Shown: positions 16,818 through 26,182, numbered from the stretch's first letter. The stretch is 64,000 nucleotides of DNA from Geobacillus sp. 46C-IIa (GCF_014679505.1 NZ_CP061474.1:1828001-1892000); one strand, 5' to 3'. Translations and numbers: made by a program. The notes: generated from the sequence alone by a model not told the origin.

Positions 16818-17456
16818 TCAATCTTCATCGCTGGCGAAAAAGCGCAAAATATAGACAAACAAGTTGATGAAATCAAGGTAAATATTGACGACAATCATCG
16901 GAATGTCCGCTTCCGTAAAGCCGTAGCGAGCCAAACGGTTGATGTCGTAAATCGTAAAGCCAAGGAAAATCAAAATCCCTAGCGCCGCCACTCCCATTTG
17001 CCCGACGCTCGAGAACGGGATAAACCATTGAATGATCAACAAGCCAAGGAGCGCAAACGCGCCGAGCATCAAAAATCCGCCGAGGAACGAAAAATCTTCT
17101 TTCGTTCTCGCCGCATAAATGGCAACGCCCGTAAACGAGACAACCGCTAGGGCAAACGCTTTGAACACCGCCGCGGCGCCAATGATGGAAATGTAGTAGC
17201 CGATGAGCGGATAGAGCGTCGCGCCCGAGACGAGCATAAACGCAAACATGAGCGGATAGCCGACCGCTTTTTTGCGGCGAGCGAAAATCATCACAAGAAG
17301 CAAAATCAGTTCAAGCGCATAAAGCGGCAAATAAAGGCCGGCCGGCACCCACTGCCCGGCGTACAGACCTGCGGTCGCGACGGCCAAAGCCGCGAGAAAT
17401 GAAACCGCCAGCTTGGCGACCGGGCTGTGCGGACGATAAACGGTCGATTGATTCAT
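16818..17456 (-). CDS. Bax inhibitor-1/YccA (TMBIM) family membrane protein
   Basis: About 212 residues with seven predicted hydrophobic segments. The last two flank the family signature FTIYDINRLARYGFTEADIPM (about 165-185), and the C-terminus carries an acidic DED tail. Homologues include B. subtilis YetJ, a pH-sensitive calcium leak channel; whether this one conducts calcium is not shown by sequence alone. ATG at 17454-17456 follows GGAGGGG at 8 nt; an adjoining GTG one codon earlier is possible. It is monocistronic, with its own terminator. Confidence 0.9.
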   Translation of the reverse strand: MNQSTVYRPHSPVAKLAVSFLAALAVATAGLYAGQWVPAGLYLPLYALELILLLVMIFARRKKAVGYPLMFAFMLVSGATLYPLIGYYISIIGAAAVFKAFALAVVSFTGVAIYAARTKEDFSFLGGFLMLGAFALLGLLIIQWFIPFSSVGQMGVAALGILIFLGFTIYDINRLARYGFTEADIPMIVVNIYLDFINLFVYILRFFASDED

Positions 17457-17550
17457 CACGATTCCCCTCCTTTTTCTTTCTAGTTTAGCATATGTTTGTC
17501 ACTTGTCACAGCCCCCACTTTTTCCGCCGCCATAGCCATCGTGGCCATCC

Positions 17551-18675
17551 TTATCCGCCGTGCCGCATTTGCCAACGTTCGATCCGTTGAAACCAGCGGG
17601 TAGCGAACAGTTTTTTCAGCACTGGCGGGACGACGAACAGGATGAAAAAAATGCGGAACATTTGGTAACTCGTCACGATAGCAAGGCTCGCGCGCGCTTC
17701 CTGCGCCAAAATCCCCATCTGATCCATGCCGCCCGGCGCCAAAGCGATGAAGGCGGTCAAATAAGGGACGCCGTGCAAGCTTGTCAGCACAAACGCGGCA
17801 GCCATAGAAAACAGAATAAGAGAAAAACCCATGGCAGCCGCCGCAAGCATCATTTTCCGTTTCTCCTTAATATCAGCCGGCTTAAGCGTTAAACCGAGAT
17901 AAGCCCCCATCGTAATTTGCGCGATGTCCAATATCGGCGTTGGCAAATCCGGTGCGGGCACCCCAGCGATCACCAGCGCCGCCGTCCCGATGATCGGGCC
18001 GAGCAAATAGGCGGTCGGCAGTTTCAGGTGCTTGCCAACTAGTGCACCGGCAACGGTAACGATGAAATATAATAAAGCGAGTCCCATCGTCCAATCCGGT
18101 CCTTGCTCACTCCCAACGTCCATAGCCGCTCTAGAACCGCCGGAAAAGATCGGGCTCAAAGCGATGAGCGGGACAAGAAAGACAACACCCATAAGGCGCA
18201 TCACTTGAAAAAGCGTAACAACCGTCACGTCGACTCCTTTTAGCTCCTCGCCGAGAATGAGCATTTGCGACAACCCGCCGGGAATGCTGCCGGTGACGAT
18301 AGAGCGGAGCGAAATGCCGGTTATGTGCGCCGCCATGCAAGAAAACAGAAAGCTAAACAGCAAAATCAGCACTGTCGCCAACAGCATCGACGGCAGCTGC
18401 CGGCCCATCTCGGCGAGCGTCGCCGCCGTCATCGACGTGCCGAGCGTATAGCCGATCGGGATGAGCCCGGCATTGCGAATCGCCATCGGCCAATACAGCT
18501 TTCCTTTCAAAAAACGCTCCATTATAAGCAGCACCGCCGCCGGGCCAAGCACCCAGTGAAGCGGAACGCGCAAAAGAGCAAATCCGATGCCACCTGACGC
18601 TGCGATGGCAAACGTCAAGGCGATGCGCATCAGGTTGTCCGCCCCTTGTTGTCCTTCCGAAGACAAATGGAACAC
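17551..18675 (-). CDS. AbrB family integral membrane protein (putative transporter)
   Basis: About 374 residues (less if a later start is used) and about ten hydrophobic helices in two repeated halves, each carrying a Gly/Pro-rich loop: GSIPGGLSQMLILGEE and APGGMDQMGILAQEA. This is the membrane AbrB family, often mislabelled ammonia monooxygenase or confused with the DNA-binding AbrB. It has no established substrate. The GTG start follows GGAGGGAA at short spacing; TTG at 18664-18666 and ATG further in (MRIALTF) are alternatives. It does not sit in an obvious operon: cysteine synthase is upstream, separated by a terminator. Confidence 0.82.
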   Translation of the reverse strand: MFHLSSEGQQGADNLMRIALTFAIAASGGIGFALLRVPLHWVLGPAAVLLIMERFLKGKLYWPMAIRNAGLIPIGYTLGTSMTAATLAEMGRQLPSMLLATVLILLFSFLFSCMAAHITGISLRSIVTGSIPGGLSQMLILGEELKGVDVTVVTLFQVMRLMGVVFLVPLIALSPIFSGGSRAAMDVGSEQGPDWTMGLALLYFIVTVAGALVGKHLKLPTAYLLGPIIGTAALVIAGVPAPDLPTPILDIAQITMGAYLGLTLKPADIKEKRKMMLAAAAMGFSLILFSMAAAFVLTSLHGVPYLTAFIALAPGGMDQMGILAQEARASLAIVTSYQMFRIFFILFVVPPVLKKLFATRWFQRIERWQMRHGG

Positions 18676-18873
18676 TTCCCTCCGCCTTTACTGAGCGGCT
18701 GTTATCGAACGATCCCTTCTGCTTTTGATGGCGGTGCTTGGGCAAAAAGGGACAGCAACAGCCGCTTAAATGCCAAATAAAAACAGAGGCTGATCCAAAA
18801 GGTGGTCCGCCTTCAAGATAAGCCCAACATATAGTGTGGAAGAAACAATCAGTACGCATATATAACAGCGAAA

Positions 18874-18904
18874 GAGGGTGTCCCGATCCTGTTGAGACAC
18901 CCTC
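18874..18904 (-). terminator. Terminator after cysteine synthase
   Basis: GAGGGTGTC and GACACCCTC form a stem with a 13-nt loop, 58 bp past the cysK stop at 18962. The minus-strand tail is CTTTCGC, so the T-run is poor. Similar GGGTGTC hairpins close other genes in this window (28731 and 56885). Confidence 0.55.
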
Positions 18905-18961
18905 ATTCTTCCCTTCCCATGAACGGCAAAGAGACGTGAAGTCAACTTTTGCGCCGTCTGC

Positions 18962-19885
18962 TTAATCAGCGAATAAATCCGACGACAAGTACCGTTCGCC
19001 CGAATCAGGCGCCATGCAAAGGACGCGGGCGCCTTTCGGGAGCTGCTTGGCCACTTTGATGGCGTAATAGGCGCTCGCAGCAGCCGAGGCGCCGACCAAT
19101 ATGCCTTCCTTCGCCGCCAGTTCGCGTGCCATCTGCTGGGCATCTTCATCTTTGATCAAAAAAATGTCGTCATAAATCGAACGGTTTAAAATGCTTGGGA
19201 TAAACCCCGGACCTGTGCCGGGAATTTTATGCGGCCCCGGCTTGCCGCCCGACAAGACGGGCGAGCCGTACGGTTCGACGACATAAATGCGCAAATTGGG
19301 AATCCGTTTTTTCAATTCTTCCCCCGTTCCCGTCACCGTTCCCCCGGTGCCAGCGGTGAGCACGAACGCATCGAGCCGTCCATCGAACGCTTCGTAAATT
19401 TCCACCGCCGTCGTATGCCGATGTGCGTCCGGATTGGCCGGATTTTCAAACTGCATCGGAATAAAGCTGCCCGGGATTTCGCGAGCGAGCCGATTCGCCT
19501 CGTCGATCGCTCCTTGCATCCGTTTCTCCGCCGGCGTCAAATGCACTTCTGCTCCGTATGCCTTTAAAATTTTCACCCGTTCGACCGTCGCGTTATCTGG
19601 CATCGTGATGATGCAGCGATAACCGCGAGCGGCGCATACCATCGCCAAACCGATGCCGGTGTTGCCGGACGTCGGTTCAATGATCGTGCTTTCTCCCGGC
19701 GCAATTTTCCCTTCCGCCTCGGCGCGGCGAATCATTTCCCAAGCCGGTCGATCCTTGACGCTGCCGCCGGGGTTAAACGATTCGAGCTTCATATATACAT
19801 CCGCCCCGTTCGGATCCGGAAGGCGCCGCAACTTCACGATCGGCGTGCCGCCAATTAAGTCTAAAATCGAGTCATACAGTTTCAC
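18962..19885 (-). CDS. cysK: O-acetylserine sulfhydrylase (cysteine synthase)
   Basis: About 307 residues of the PLP-dependent fold II family. PLP-lysine in GGSVKDRPA (about 41-49), substrate loop PTSGNTGIGLAM (about 70-81), phosphate-cup GTGGTVTGTGEELK (about 178-191), C-terminal PDSGERYLSS. It makes cysteine from O-acetylserine and sulfide. GTG at 19883-19885 follows GGTTGGGAAG; an earlier TTG is less likely. It stands alone and I see no T-box or S-box leader in the 215 bp upstream. Bacilli usually carry more than one paralogue (cysK, ytkP, mccA); this could be the YtkP-like second copy, so the symbol is less certain than the activity. Confidence 0.85.
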   Translation of the reverse strand: MKLYDSILDLIGGTPIVKLRRLPDPNGADVYMKLESFNPGGSVKDRPAWEMIRRAEAEGKIAPGESTIIEPTSGNTGIGLAMVCAARGYRCIITMPDNATVERVKILKAYGAEVHLTPAEKRMQGAIDEANRLAREIPGSFIPMQFENPANPDAHRHTTAVEIYEAFDGRLDAFVLTAGTGGTVTGTGEELKKRIPNLRIYVVEPYGSPVLSGGKPGPHKIPGTGPGFIPSILNRSIYDDIFLIKDEDAQQMARELAAKEGILVGASAAASAYYAIKVAKQLPKGARVLCMAPDSGERYLSSDLFAD

Positions 19886-20107
19886 GGTGCTTCCCAACCT
19901 TTTTGGAATAGATTTCTGACTGCTTCATTATACATGATTTTGCTTTTTTTATTCAAACGGTCTGCCTCGCCTAATGTTGACGGGCATTTCCTGGCCTTTT
20001 TTGTAAAAGAAAACTAGTTTTATCGGACATATCGCGATTTTCCCTCTGTTCTAGTTCGATATTCCCCCTTATAATGATAATAAACGACGGAAAGCGAGGT
20101 GGCTTTT

Positions 20108-21211
20108 TTGGCATCTGCCGCACAGCAGCTCGTCACCCATTTAGAAACTCATCTGCCCAGCTTCCTTGCCTATTGGCGGCAACATATGAAAATTGCCGAC
20201 GATGATAAATACATTGACCGCGTTGAACAAAACAGCTTGGCAATGTTTGCGCTAGTCAAAGAAGCGCTGCTGCGGTCGCTGTCCGGTGAGACAGTCGAAC
20301 GGCTGGCCAACAAAATTGCCAAGGAACGGGCGGAAATGAACGCCGGCATCGGCACCCTCGTCTACAACGTAAATTTAGGGCGGCGGTTGATCATCAAGCA
20401 CGCGTTAACCGCACCATTGCCGATCACTGAGCTGGCTCCGCTCGTCGACCATATGAACGAGCTGTTTGATCAATTTTTATTTCATGCCGTCAAGAAATAT
20501 AACGAACTGAAGGAAGCGGAGCTGCACGAGAAAAATATATTGATCGCTAGGTCGCACCAAGATCGACTGACCTTGCTCGGACAAATGTCGTCCAGTTTTG
20601 TTCACGAATTTCGCAATCCGCTGACAGCCATTATCGGCTTTATCCAACTGTTAAAATTTGAGCATCCTCACTTGCCATATTTAGACATTATCGACCATGA
20701 GCTGCAGCAGCTGAAATTTCGCATTTCGCAATTTCTGCATGCCTCGCGCAAAGAAATTGTTGAGAGCGAAAAGGAAACGTTTTCGCTGCGCCAACTGTTA
20801 GAGGAAATCATAGATTTTTTATACGCAACGATCGTCGACAGCGATGTCGACATTTCGTTGTCGATCGATGAATCCATACATATTTTTGCCTATAAAGATC
20901 AGATTCGCCAAGTATTAGTAAACATTTTGCTCAACTCGATCGAAGCGGTGAAAGAAAAGGAAAAACCGCGCCGCATCAAGATCGCTGCCCGCTCTCAGAA
21001 CGGAACGGTCACTGTCGAAATCGCCAACAACGGTCCAGCGATCCCCGCCAATATCGTCGAGACCATTTTTGAGCCGTTTTTTACGACAAAAAAATTAGGG
21101 ACGGGCATCGGCCTTTACATTTGCAAAAAAGTGATTGAAGACCATGGCGGGGAAATCAGCTGTTCGTCTGATGCCAATATGACGACCTTCTCCATCCGGC
21201 TGCCTGTATAG
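20108..21211 (+). CDS. Soluble sensor histidine kinase
   Basis: About 367 residues, no signal peptide and no membrane helix. An all-helical N-terminal sensor domain (about 1-135) is followed by a HisKA dimerisation domain with the phospho-accepting His in SSFVHEFRNPLTAIIGF (about H166), an N box (QVLVNILLNSIEAV), a degenerate G1 box (IANNGPAI), an F box (FEPFFTTK) and a G2 box (GTGIGLYICKKVIEDHGG). The core resembles Bacillus sporulation kinases. No response regulator adjoins it, as is usual for kinases feeding the Spo0F phosphorelay; that role is inference. TTG at 20108 follows GAGGTGG at 5 nt; GTG at 20099 is the alternative. Confidence 0.88.
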   Translation: MASAAQQLVTHLETHLPSFLAYWRQHMKIADDDKYIDRVEQNSLAMFALVKEALLRSLSGETVERLANKIAKERAEMNAGIGTLVYNVNLGRRLIIKHALTAPLPITELAPLVDHMNELFDQFLFHAVKKYNELKEAELHEKNILIARSHQDRLTLLGQMSSSFVHEFRNPLTAIIGFIQLLKFEHPHLPYLDIIDHELQQLKFRISQFLHASRKEIVESEKETFSLRQLLEEIIDFLYATIVDSDVDISLSIDESIHIFAYKDQIRQVLVNILLNSIEAVKEKEKPRRIKIAARSQNGTVTVEIANNGPAIPANIVETIFEPFFTTKKLGTGIGLYICKKVIEDHGGEISCSSDANMTTFSIRLPV

Positions 21212-21255
21212 CGAACGGCGGAAATGGGCATACTGGATGAAAAAAGGTGATGCTG

Positions 21256-21612
21256 ATGAAACCGTCATGGAAAAATTGGCTGAAACAAACAACCGCCGCC
21301 ATCCGTGAATGGATGCAGCGGGAAACCCATTCGTTCGCCGAGCTGGCCGAACTCATCCGCCATCATCCGGATACCGTCCGATCTGAACGTACATGGCTCG
21401 GCTTAACGTACCGGTTTTACTCGCTGGCGCTCGATGGCGCGGCGCTCAAAATGGAAACAAAGGTCACCCCTACCGGAAGCGAGCGCATTTTATTGTTGTC
21501 GCTCCACATCCCGCGGGCCAAGGCGGCTGTGTACCGTTGTTACAACGAAACATGCAGCTTGGATGACACCGTCGCCACCCCGCCGCTTTCGCAAAAAACC
21601 GCACCGATTTGA
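21256..21612 (+). CDS. Conserved-looking protein of unknown function, 118 aa
   Basis: I do not recognise a family. About 118 residues: an amphipathic N-terminal helical part (KNWLKQTTAAIREWMQRETHSFAELAELIRHHPD) followed by a short strand-rich section, with two cysteines near the C-terminus. No signal peptide or membrane segment. The ATG at 21256 follows AAAGGTGATG. It starts 44 bp after the histidine kinase on the same strand and shares its terminator, so the two are probably co-transcribed. A helper or output role for the kinase is possible but unsupported. Confidence 0.65.
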   Translation: MKPSWKNWLKQTTAAIREWMQRETHSFAELAELIRHHPDTVRSERTWLGLTYRFYSLALDGAALKMETKVTPTGSERILLLSLHIPRAKAAVYRCYNETCSLDDTVATPPLSQKTAPI

Positions 21613-21627
21613 TCACGGTGCGGTTTT
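21595..21627 (+). terminator. Terminator after the kinase unit
   Basis: AAAACCGCACCG, a short loop and CGGTGCGGTTTT make a strong symmetrical hairpin; the left arm lies in the last codons of the 118-aa gene. It could also act on the opposite strand. Confidence 0.9.
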
Positions 21628-21687
21628 GTTTGTCCTCTTCACCGAAGTGGACTCCGCTTTCAAGCGGGATGAACGCGGGGAAAGAGA

Positions 21688-21828
21688 TCAACCTTTCATG
21701 CCTTGCAGCCATTCTTGGTAACACTCCGGGCAGAGCGTTTCTTCACGCTCCTCGCCGTTGGTATGGAACGAAACGTAATGCACGTTGTCGTCGCACTCGC
21801 ACTGGCAATAAAAGCATGTTTCGTTCAT
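21688..21828 (-). CDS. Small cysteine-rich (probable zinc-binding) protein, 46 aa
   Basis: A 46-residue open frame, MNETCFYCQCECDD... to ...CPECYQEWLQGMKG. The cysteines form CFYC/CEC near the N-terminus and CPEC near residue 33, a zinc-ribbon-like arrangement. ATG at 21826-21828 follows GGAGGGAAAACG. Strand-sharing neighbours are the cytochrome gene downstream and nothing upstream. The composition and start site support coding; function unknown. Confidence 0.65.
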   Translation of the reverse strand: MNETCFYCQCECDDNVHYVSFHTNGEEREETLCPECYQEWLQGMKG

Positions 21829-21901
21829 CGTTTTCCCTCCCTTGCCCATTAGTGTGAGCCGCTAAACAGCGGCTGTTGCAAGGGAACTGTTCCCAGTGCG
21901 G

Positions 21902-23839
21902 TCAACGTGATGTGAGCGACAACAAATAATCCAATACCGCTTCTTGCTCCTCCTTCGTAAATCCGGCTTGACGATCGATCCAATATCGATGCCCCTCTCC
22001 TGTCACATGCACTGTCGGCAAGGCGGGATCAGCGGTATTCGCAGCGATGACGCGCTGGCGCCACGTCCGGTCAATAAGCGCCCGCAAGCTGTTGCGCGCG
22101 TCGGGGACAATGCCTTTTCCGACCGTACCCGCCAGCCCGAGCTCCCCGTTCGGTCCAACCGCCACACCGCCATCATGCAAGTATGGAGCGCTCCAAGCGA
22201 GCCCGATCAGACTCGGCACTTTATACCCTCCCGGCGAATCGCCATGAGCAAAGGAGAGCCGGATTTGTTCTGGATCTAAATGATCAGTCGGCACTTTCAA
22301 CACCTTCGCCCCTTTTGGAATCGGCACCGGCGTGTCAGGAGTGTACAACACTGACTCTCCAAACACTTTTTCTGTTTTCTTCAACGCTTTCGCCCGCGAC
22401 GGCTCGGTGCCCACTACATTAGCGGCGACGACGCGGTTATTCGTCAAATACGCCCCTGCATGGCAGCGGATGCAGCCGGCGCGGACGAACACCTTCCGCC
22501 CTTTCGCCACCCGTCCTGCGCTGATCCGTTCGTTTGGCGGCGGCGGACTGAGCGTATTTTGCCATGCGGCGACAGCGTTGTTTTGCTCGTTAAACCGATA
22601 CCCCGGCTCGCTGACAATCAATCCGTCCGGAGCGACAAGCGACACCTTTGGAAATTGCGGCGGGGCAACAAGCTGGTTAACCCCAACCGTGTTCGGCGTC
22701 GGGTCGACTTTGGCAAAAAAGACAGACGGTTTCTCCTTCGTCGTCGGCTGATAGCGATATCGCGGATTGGCCGCATTTTGCAAAATCGTGCCGAGATACA
22801 CTTCCTTGTCAATGCCAAAGAGCGCGTCGCTAATTTCCGCTTGGGCCAGCGAATCGGCGTTTTGCGCATGCACGTTGTTGCTGAAAGCGGACAAACCATG
22901 AAACGGGCCAGCGGCGGCAAAACCGCTCCACCCGTACGGATGGTCGCCGCGTGTGAACGAGTCGGGAATTTGCGCCGGATTCGCTTTCATGTCGATCGTC
23001 GAATCAAAATTGCCGCGCGGCCAGCTGGCAAAAATGCGGTCGACTTCCCGCTCAAGCCGCTCCGGATCCGGAAGCGCCGCTTTACGTCCGCGCGAGTCAA
23101 CGATCGTCCGATCGAGCGAGCCGATATAGTCGCGCAACGAACGAATGTTGGCATGAGTGAAATAGGCAGCCGAATTCGTCGCCAATGCCATCAGCAGCCC
23201 GGCGTTTAAGTCATTGTTCGGCGCCCCTTCCACCACTTTTTTCGTCTGCGGATCGACCGTCGCGTGACAAGCCGCGCAGCTAATGCCGACGCGCACGCGG
23301 CCGCCGTCGGTCACAATCGGCATCCCGAGCGGCAAGTATGACCCTTTCGGCACATCGATGCCGGTGTCAATCAACTCCCCTTTTTTATACGTCCGGTCGC
23401 CGATCGTTACATCTTCCGCAAGCGGCACGCGCAAGTTCGTCGTCCCTTCCCCTCTTAGCGCAGCAATCGCTTTCGCTATATTGACGAGCGTCAGCGGCCC
23501 GTCGACGATGCCCATAATGTCGGTTAAGAATACCTAATTTCCAAATGTTTCCTTATAAAACACCTCTTTGCCGAGATGAAGCAGCCGGTCATCGACGAGA
23601 ACCGCTCCGTCCTCTTCCCGCAAGCGCCCGTTTTCCGCCGATAATGTTTTCACGCGGCCGTCATCCGCGCCGATCCAACGTCCCCACCAGTCGATCCCGG
23701 TTCGCTCGCTTGCTTTATACGGCTTCACCGCTTCGTTGTCCGGTACAGCCGCGTACTCGCCCCGGCGCAAAAGAAGAGCGGCCCCGGCAGCCAAAAGAAG
23801 GAGAACCGCGATGCCTAACGCAATGGCTGCCTTTTTCAT
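21902..23839 (-). pseudogene. Di-heme cytochrome c / cytochrome c peroxidase-like gene with in-frame TAG
   Basis: Read through, this is one 645-codon gene: an N-terminal membrane anchor or signal (MKKAAIALGIAVLLLLAAGAALLL), then an extracytoplasmic domain with two heme c motifs, CAACH and CIRCH, the second in GRKVFVRAGCIRCHAGAY. The frame is interrupted once, by TAG at 23534-23536, in GN-stop-VFLTDIMG; both sides are in the same frame and joined by apparently normal coding sequence. Without the stop it would be a secreted or lipid-face electron-transfer protein. The start ATG at 23837-23839 follows GGGGTGA. A nonsense mutation is the simplest reading; sequencing error or suppression are alternatives. 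After the stop, ATG at 23515 has no good ribosome binding site. Confidence 0.8.
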
Positions 23840-24036
23840 CCGTTCATTCACCCCTTGCATGAAAATGGATTGCAGACATAGTATGCCCCGCCACCGGTAA
23901 AACTTGAGGCATACCGCCGGCGCTTTTTTCCGATCGGCCGGCTGCCTCGAAACGCCATCCCCCGACTTTTCCATCACTCCCCACCTATACGGCAGGCAAA
24001 TGGGCACATACTATGTCACGGAAGGTGGTGAAAGGG

Positions 24037-24222
24037 ATGAAAGCGGCAGGAACGCACGAAACACTCGAGTTGCACGAGCTGCTGATGTTCAAAAACACAT
24101 GCCTCGCCAAAAGCATGGCCATGCGGCAAATGGTAAGCGACCCGCAACTGAAATCGCTCATCGAGCAAGACATTCAAAAAACAACGCAGCATATCCGCGA
24201 CTTGCAAAACTTATTATCGTAA
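24037..24222 (+). CDS. Small helical CotF-like spore protein, 61 aa
   Basis: About 61 residues, all helical: HETLELHELLMFKNTCLAKSMAMRQMV then QLKSLIEQDIQKTTQHIRDLQNLLS. This resembles half of a ferritin-like CotF domain and similar small spore coat proteins of bacilli. ATG at 24037 follows GGAAGGTGGTG; an in-frame ATG at 24013 lacks a ribosome binding site. The next gene begins 20 bp downstream and encodes a fuller CotF-like protein, so they form a pair. Sporulation association comes from the family resemblance only. Confidence 0.7.
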   Translation: MKAAGTHETLELHELLMFKNTCLAKSMAMRQMVSDPQLKSLIEQDIQKTTQHIRDLQNLLS

Positions 24223-24242
24223 CGAACGAAGGAGGAATAATG

Positions 24243-24533
24243 ATGCAGGCAACAATGACGCCGACCGGCGTATTAAATGATCAAATGATCGCCGCCGATT
24301 ATCTCATTGGGGCGAAAAGTGCGATCAAAGGGTGCGCGATGGCCATTGCCGAAGCGGCAACCCCGGAAGTGCGCAATACGCTGAAGCAACATTTAAATGA
24401 CGCGATTGCGTTTCATGAGCAAATTAGCCAGTATATGGTCAACAAAGGGTACTACCATCCGACCAACGTTCAAGAGCAGTTGCGTATGGATATACAAGCA
24501 GCGCAACAAGTGCTGCAATCAGCCGGACGCTAG
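24243..24533 (+). CDS. CotF-family spore coat protein, 96 aa
   Basis: 96 residues with the CotF layout: a helix around LNDQMIAADYLIGAKSAIKGCAMAIAEAATPEVRNTLKQHLNDAIAFHEQISQYMVNKGYYHPTN. The closing Tyr/His-rich motif (GYYHPTN) is typical of the C-terminus of CotF proteins. ATG at 24243 follows GGAGG at 7 nt (another ATG directly precedes it). It is the second gene of a two-gene unit with its own terminator. CotF proteins are ferritin-like and usually spore-coat associated; localisation here is inferred. Confidence 0.8.
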   Translation: MQATMTPTGVLNDQMIAADYLIGAKSAIKGCAMAIAEAATPEVRNTLKQHLNDAIAFHEQISQYMVNKGYYHPTNVQEQLRMDIQAAQQVLQSAGR

Positions 24534-24539
24534 ATGGAT

Positions 24540-24580
24540 TCATGGGATTCGCCCATTAAAGGGGGAATCCCATTTTTTCA
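24540..24580 (+). terminator. Terminator after the CotF-like pair
   Basis: TGGGATTC and GGAATCCCA pair around a 13-nt loop, followed by TTTTTT. Confidence 0.85.
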
Positions 24581-24629
24581 TCATTTGCCCGCCATTCGCC
24601 CATCCTAAATAAAGAAGGAGGTGAACATC

Positions 24630-25994
24630 ATGAATCGCCGATTGACGATATGGGCAGCCATTAGTGCAGTCGTAGTTTTGGCCGTCGTCACTGCCATCCG
24701 TTTCAACCGGCCGGCGACCGAAAGAAACACCCCAGCCCCGCCGCGGTTTGAGCCGTTTGACATAAAAGACGCGCGCACCCACCCAACCGTCATCGCCTTA
24801 GACAGCCTCGGCGCAGGGGAACAGCTGAAACAACAGTTGAACGAGCACCCGCGCGTTCGGGAAATCCGCCATAACCGCCGTGGCGACCGAAGCCACTATT
24901 TTGATAACGAAATCGTCGTCCGTTTCCGGACGGCGCCTGCGGACCGCGACATTCAGCAAATGGAGGCGGCCATTGCCGGACGGCTTGTCAAGCGGCTTGA
25001 CCATGTGTTTGTGTTCCGTTCGCACGAGCGGACATATGAGGAAATGCGCCGCTATTTCCGCGCGATTCCGGCGGTCGATTATTGCGAGCCGAACTACATT
25101 TACATGCAAAATGCCCTTCCGTGGCCAACGGAAGGGCCGAACGATTCGTTTTATGCCCGTTATCAATGGAATTTGCCAGCCATTTATACGGAAGCCGGCT
25201 GGACGTTGTCGCGCGGCAGACAAACCGTGCCTGTCGCCGTGATCGACAGCGGTGTCGATGTAACCCATCCAGATTTGGCGCGCCGCCTCGGTCCGGGGTA
25301 CAACGTATTGGCCGACAACCGCTCTCCGGATGACGAAAACGGCCATGGCACCCATGTTGCCGGCATCATTGCTTCGCAGCCAAATAATGGCGAAGGGGTC
25401 GCCGGCATGACATGGTTTAACCCGATCATGGCTGTCAAGGTGTTAAACGCTGACGGCTATGGGACTAGCATTGATGTAGCAAAAGGAATCCGCTGGGCGG
25501 TCGACCGCGGAGCGAAAGTCATCAATTTAAGCCTTGGCAATTACCAGCCGTCCTCGGTGCTCGAGGAAGCGATCCGCTACGCTCATGCCCATGACGTCGT
25601 GCTTGTGGCGGCTTCCGGCAATGACAGCACGTCCCAGCCGAGCTTTCCGGCCGCTTACCCGGAAGTGATCAGTGTCGGAGCGGTAGACCCGGATCTTTCG
25701 TATGCGTTGTACTCCAACTATGGTGATTATGTAGATGTCGTCGCGCCCGGGACGAACATTGCCAGCACGTTTGCCGGACACCGGTACGCAGCCCTTTCCG
25801 GCACGTCGATGGCCGCGCCGCACGTCACTGCGCTCGCCGCCTTAATTCGCTCTATCAACCCGCGCCTTACAAACGACGAGGTGCGCCGCATTATTATTCA
25901 GAGCGCCGACGATTTAGGCGACCGCGGAAAAGACCCGCATTACGGCTATGGGCTTATTAACGTCTACCGCGCGCTCGAGCTGGCGAAACAGTGA
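24630..25994 (+). CDS. Membrane-anchored or secreted S8 (subtilisin-type) serine protease
   Basis: About 454 residues. N-terminal hydrophobic segment (about 4-23) that can be an uncleaved anchor or signal, a propeptide-like region (about 60-165) with NEIVVRF, then the S8 catalytic domain. Catalytic triad: Asp in VIDSGVDVTHPDL (about 206), His in NGHGTHVAG (about 239), Ser in SGTSMAAPH (about 393), oxyanion Asn in ASGND (about 331). ATG at 24630 follows AAGGAGGTG. It follows the CotF-like genes but after a terminator. Closest in kind to secreted subtilases of bacilli; a sporulation role is only suggested by position. Confidence 0.92.
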   Translation: MNRRLTIWAAISAVVVLAVVTAIRFNRPATERNTPAPPRFEPFDIKDARTHPTVIALDSLGAGEQLKQQLNEHPRVREIRHNRRGDRSHYFDNEIVVRFRTAPADRDIQQMEAAIAGRLVKRLDHVFVFRSHERTYEEMRRYFRAIPAVDYCEPNYIYMQNALPWPTEGPNDSFYARYQWNLPAIYTEAGWTLSRGRQTVPVAVIDSGVDVTHPDLARRLGPGYNVLADNRSPDDENGHGTHVAGIIASQPNNGEGVAGMTWFNPIMAVKVLNADGYGTSIDVAKGIRWAVDRGAKVINLSLGNYQPSSVLEEAIRYAHAHDVVLVAASGNDSTSQPSFPAAYPEVISVGAVDPDLSYALYSNYGDYVDVVAPGTNIASTFAGHRYAALSGTSMAAPHVTALAALIRSINPRLTNDEVRRIIIQSADDLGDRGKDPHYGYGLINVYRALELAKQ

Positions 25995-26182
25995 ACAAGC
26001 GCCCGCCTTCCGTCCCAAACAGCCTGCATCTCCCCTGTTGCGGCAGCGGATGCCTGTATTCCGGGGAGACGTTCAGACTGGGGGGCGCCCACGTTCAACA
26101 ATGTCCGCATTCCCCTCTTTATCACATGTCCAACGGAAAAGTTCCCGCCTCTTAACCGGCGGGCAGGCGGGGAATGTTCATG

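Noticed and set aside
17551..18675. Transcription factor AbrB
   Set aside because: The protein is a ten-helix membrane protein; it shares only the family name with the DNA-binding AbrB.
19886..20098. T-box or S-box leader before cysK
   Set aside because: No T-box TGGNACCGCG core, no SAM-riboswitch core and no long leader are visible between the divergent genes.
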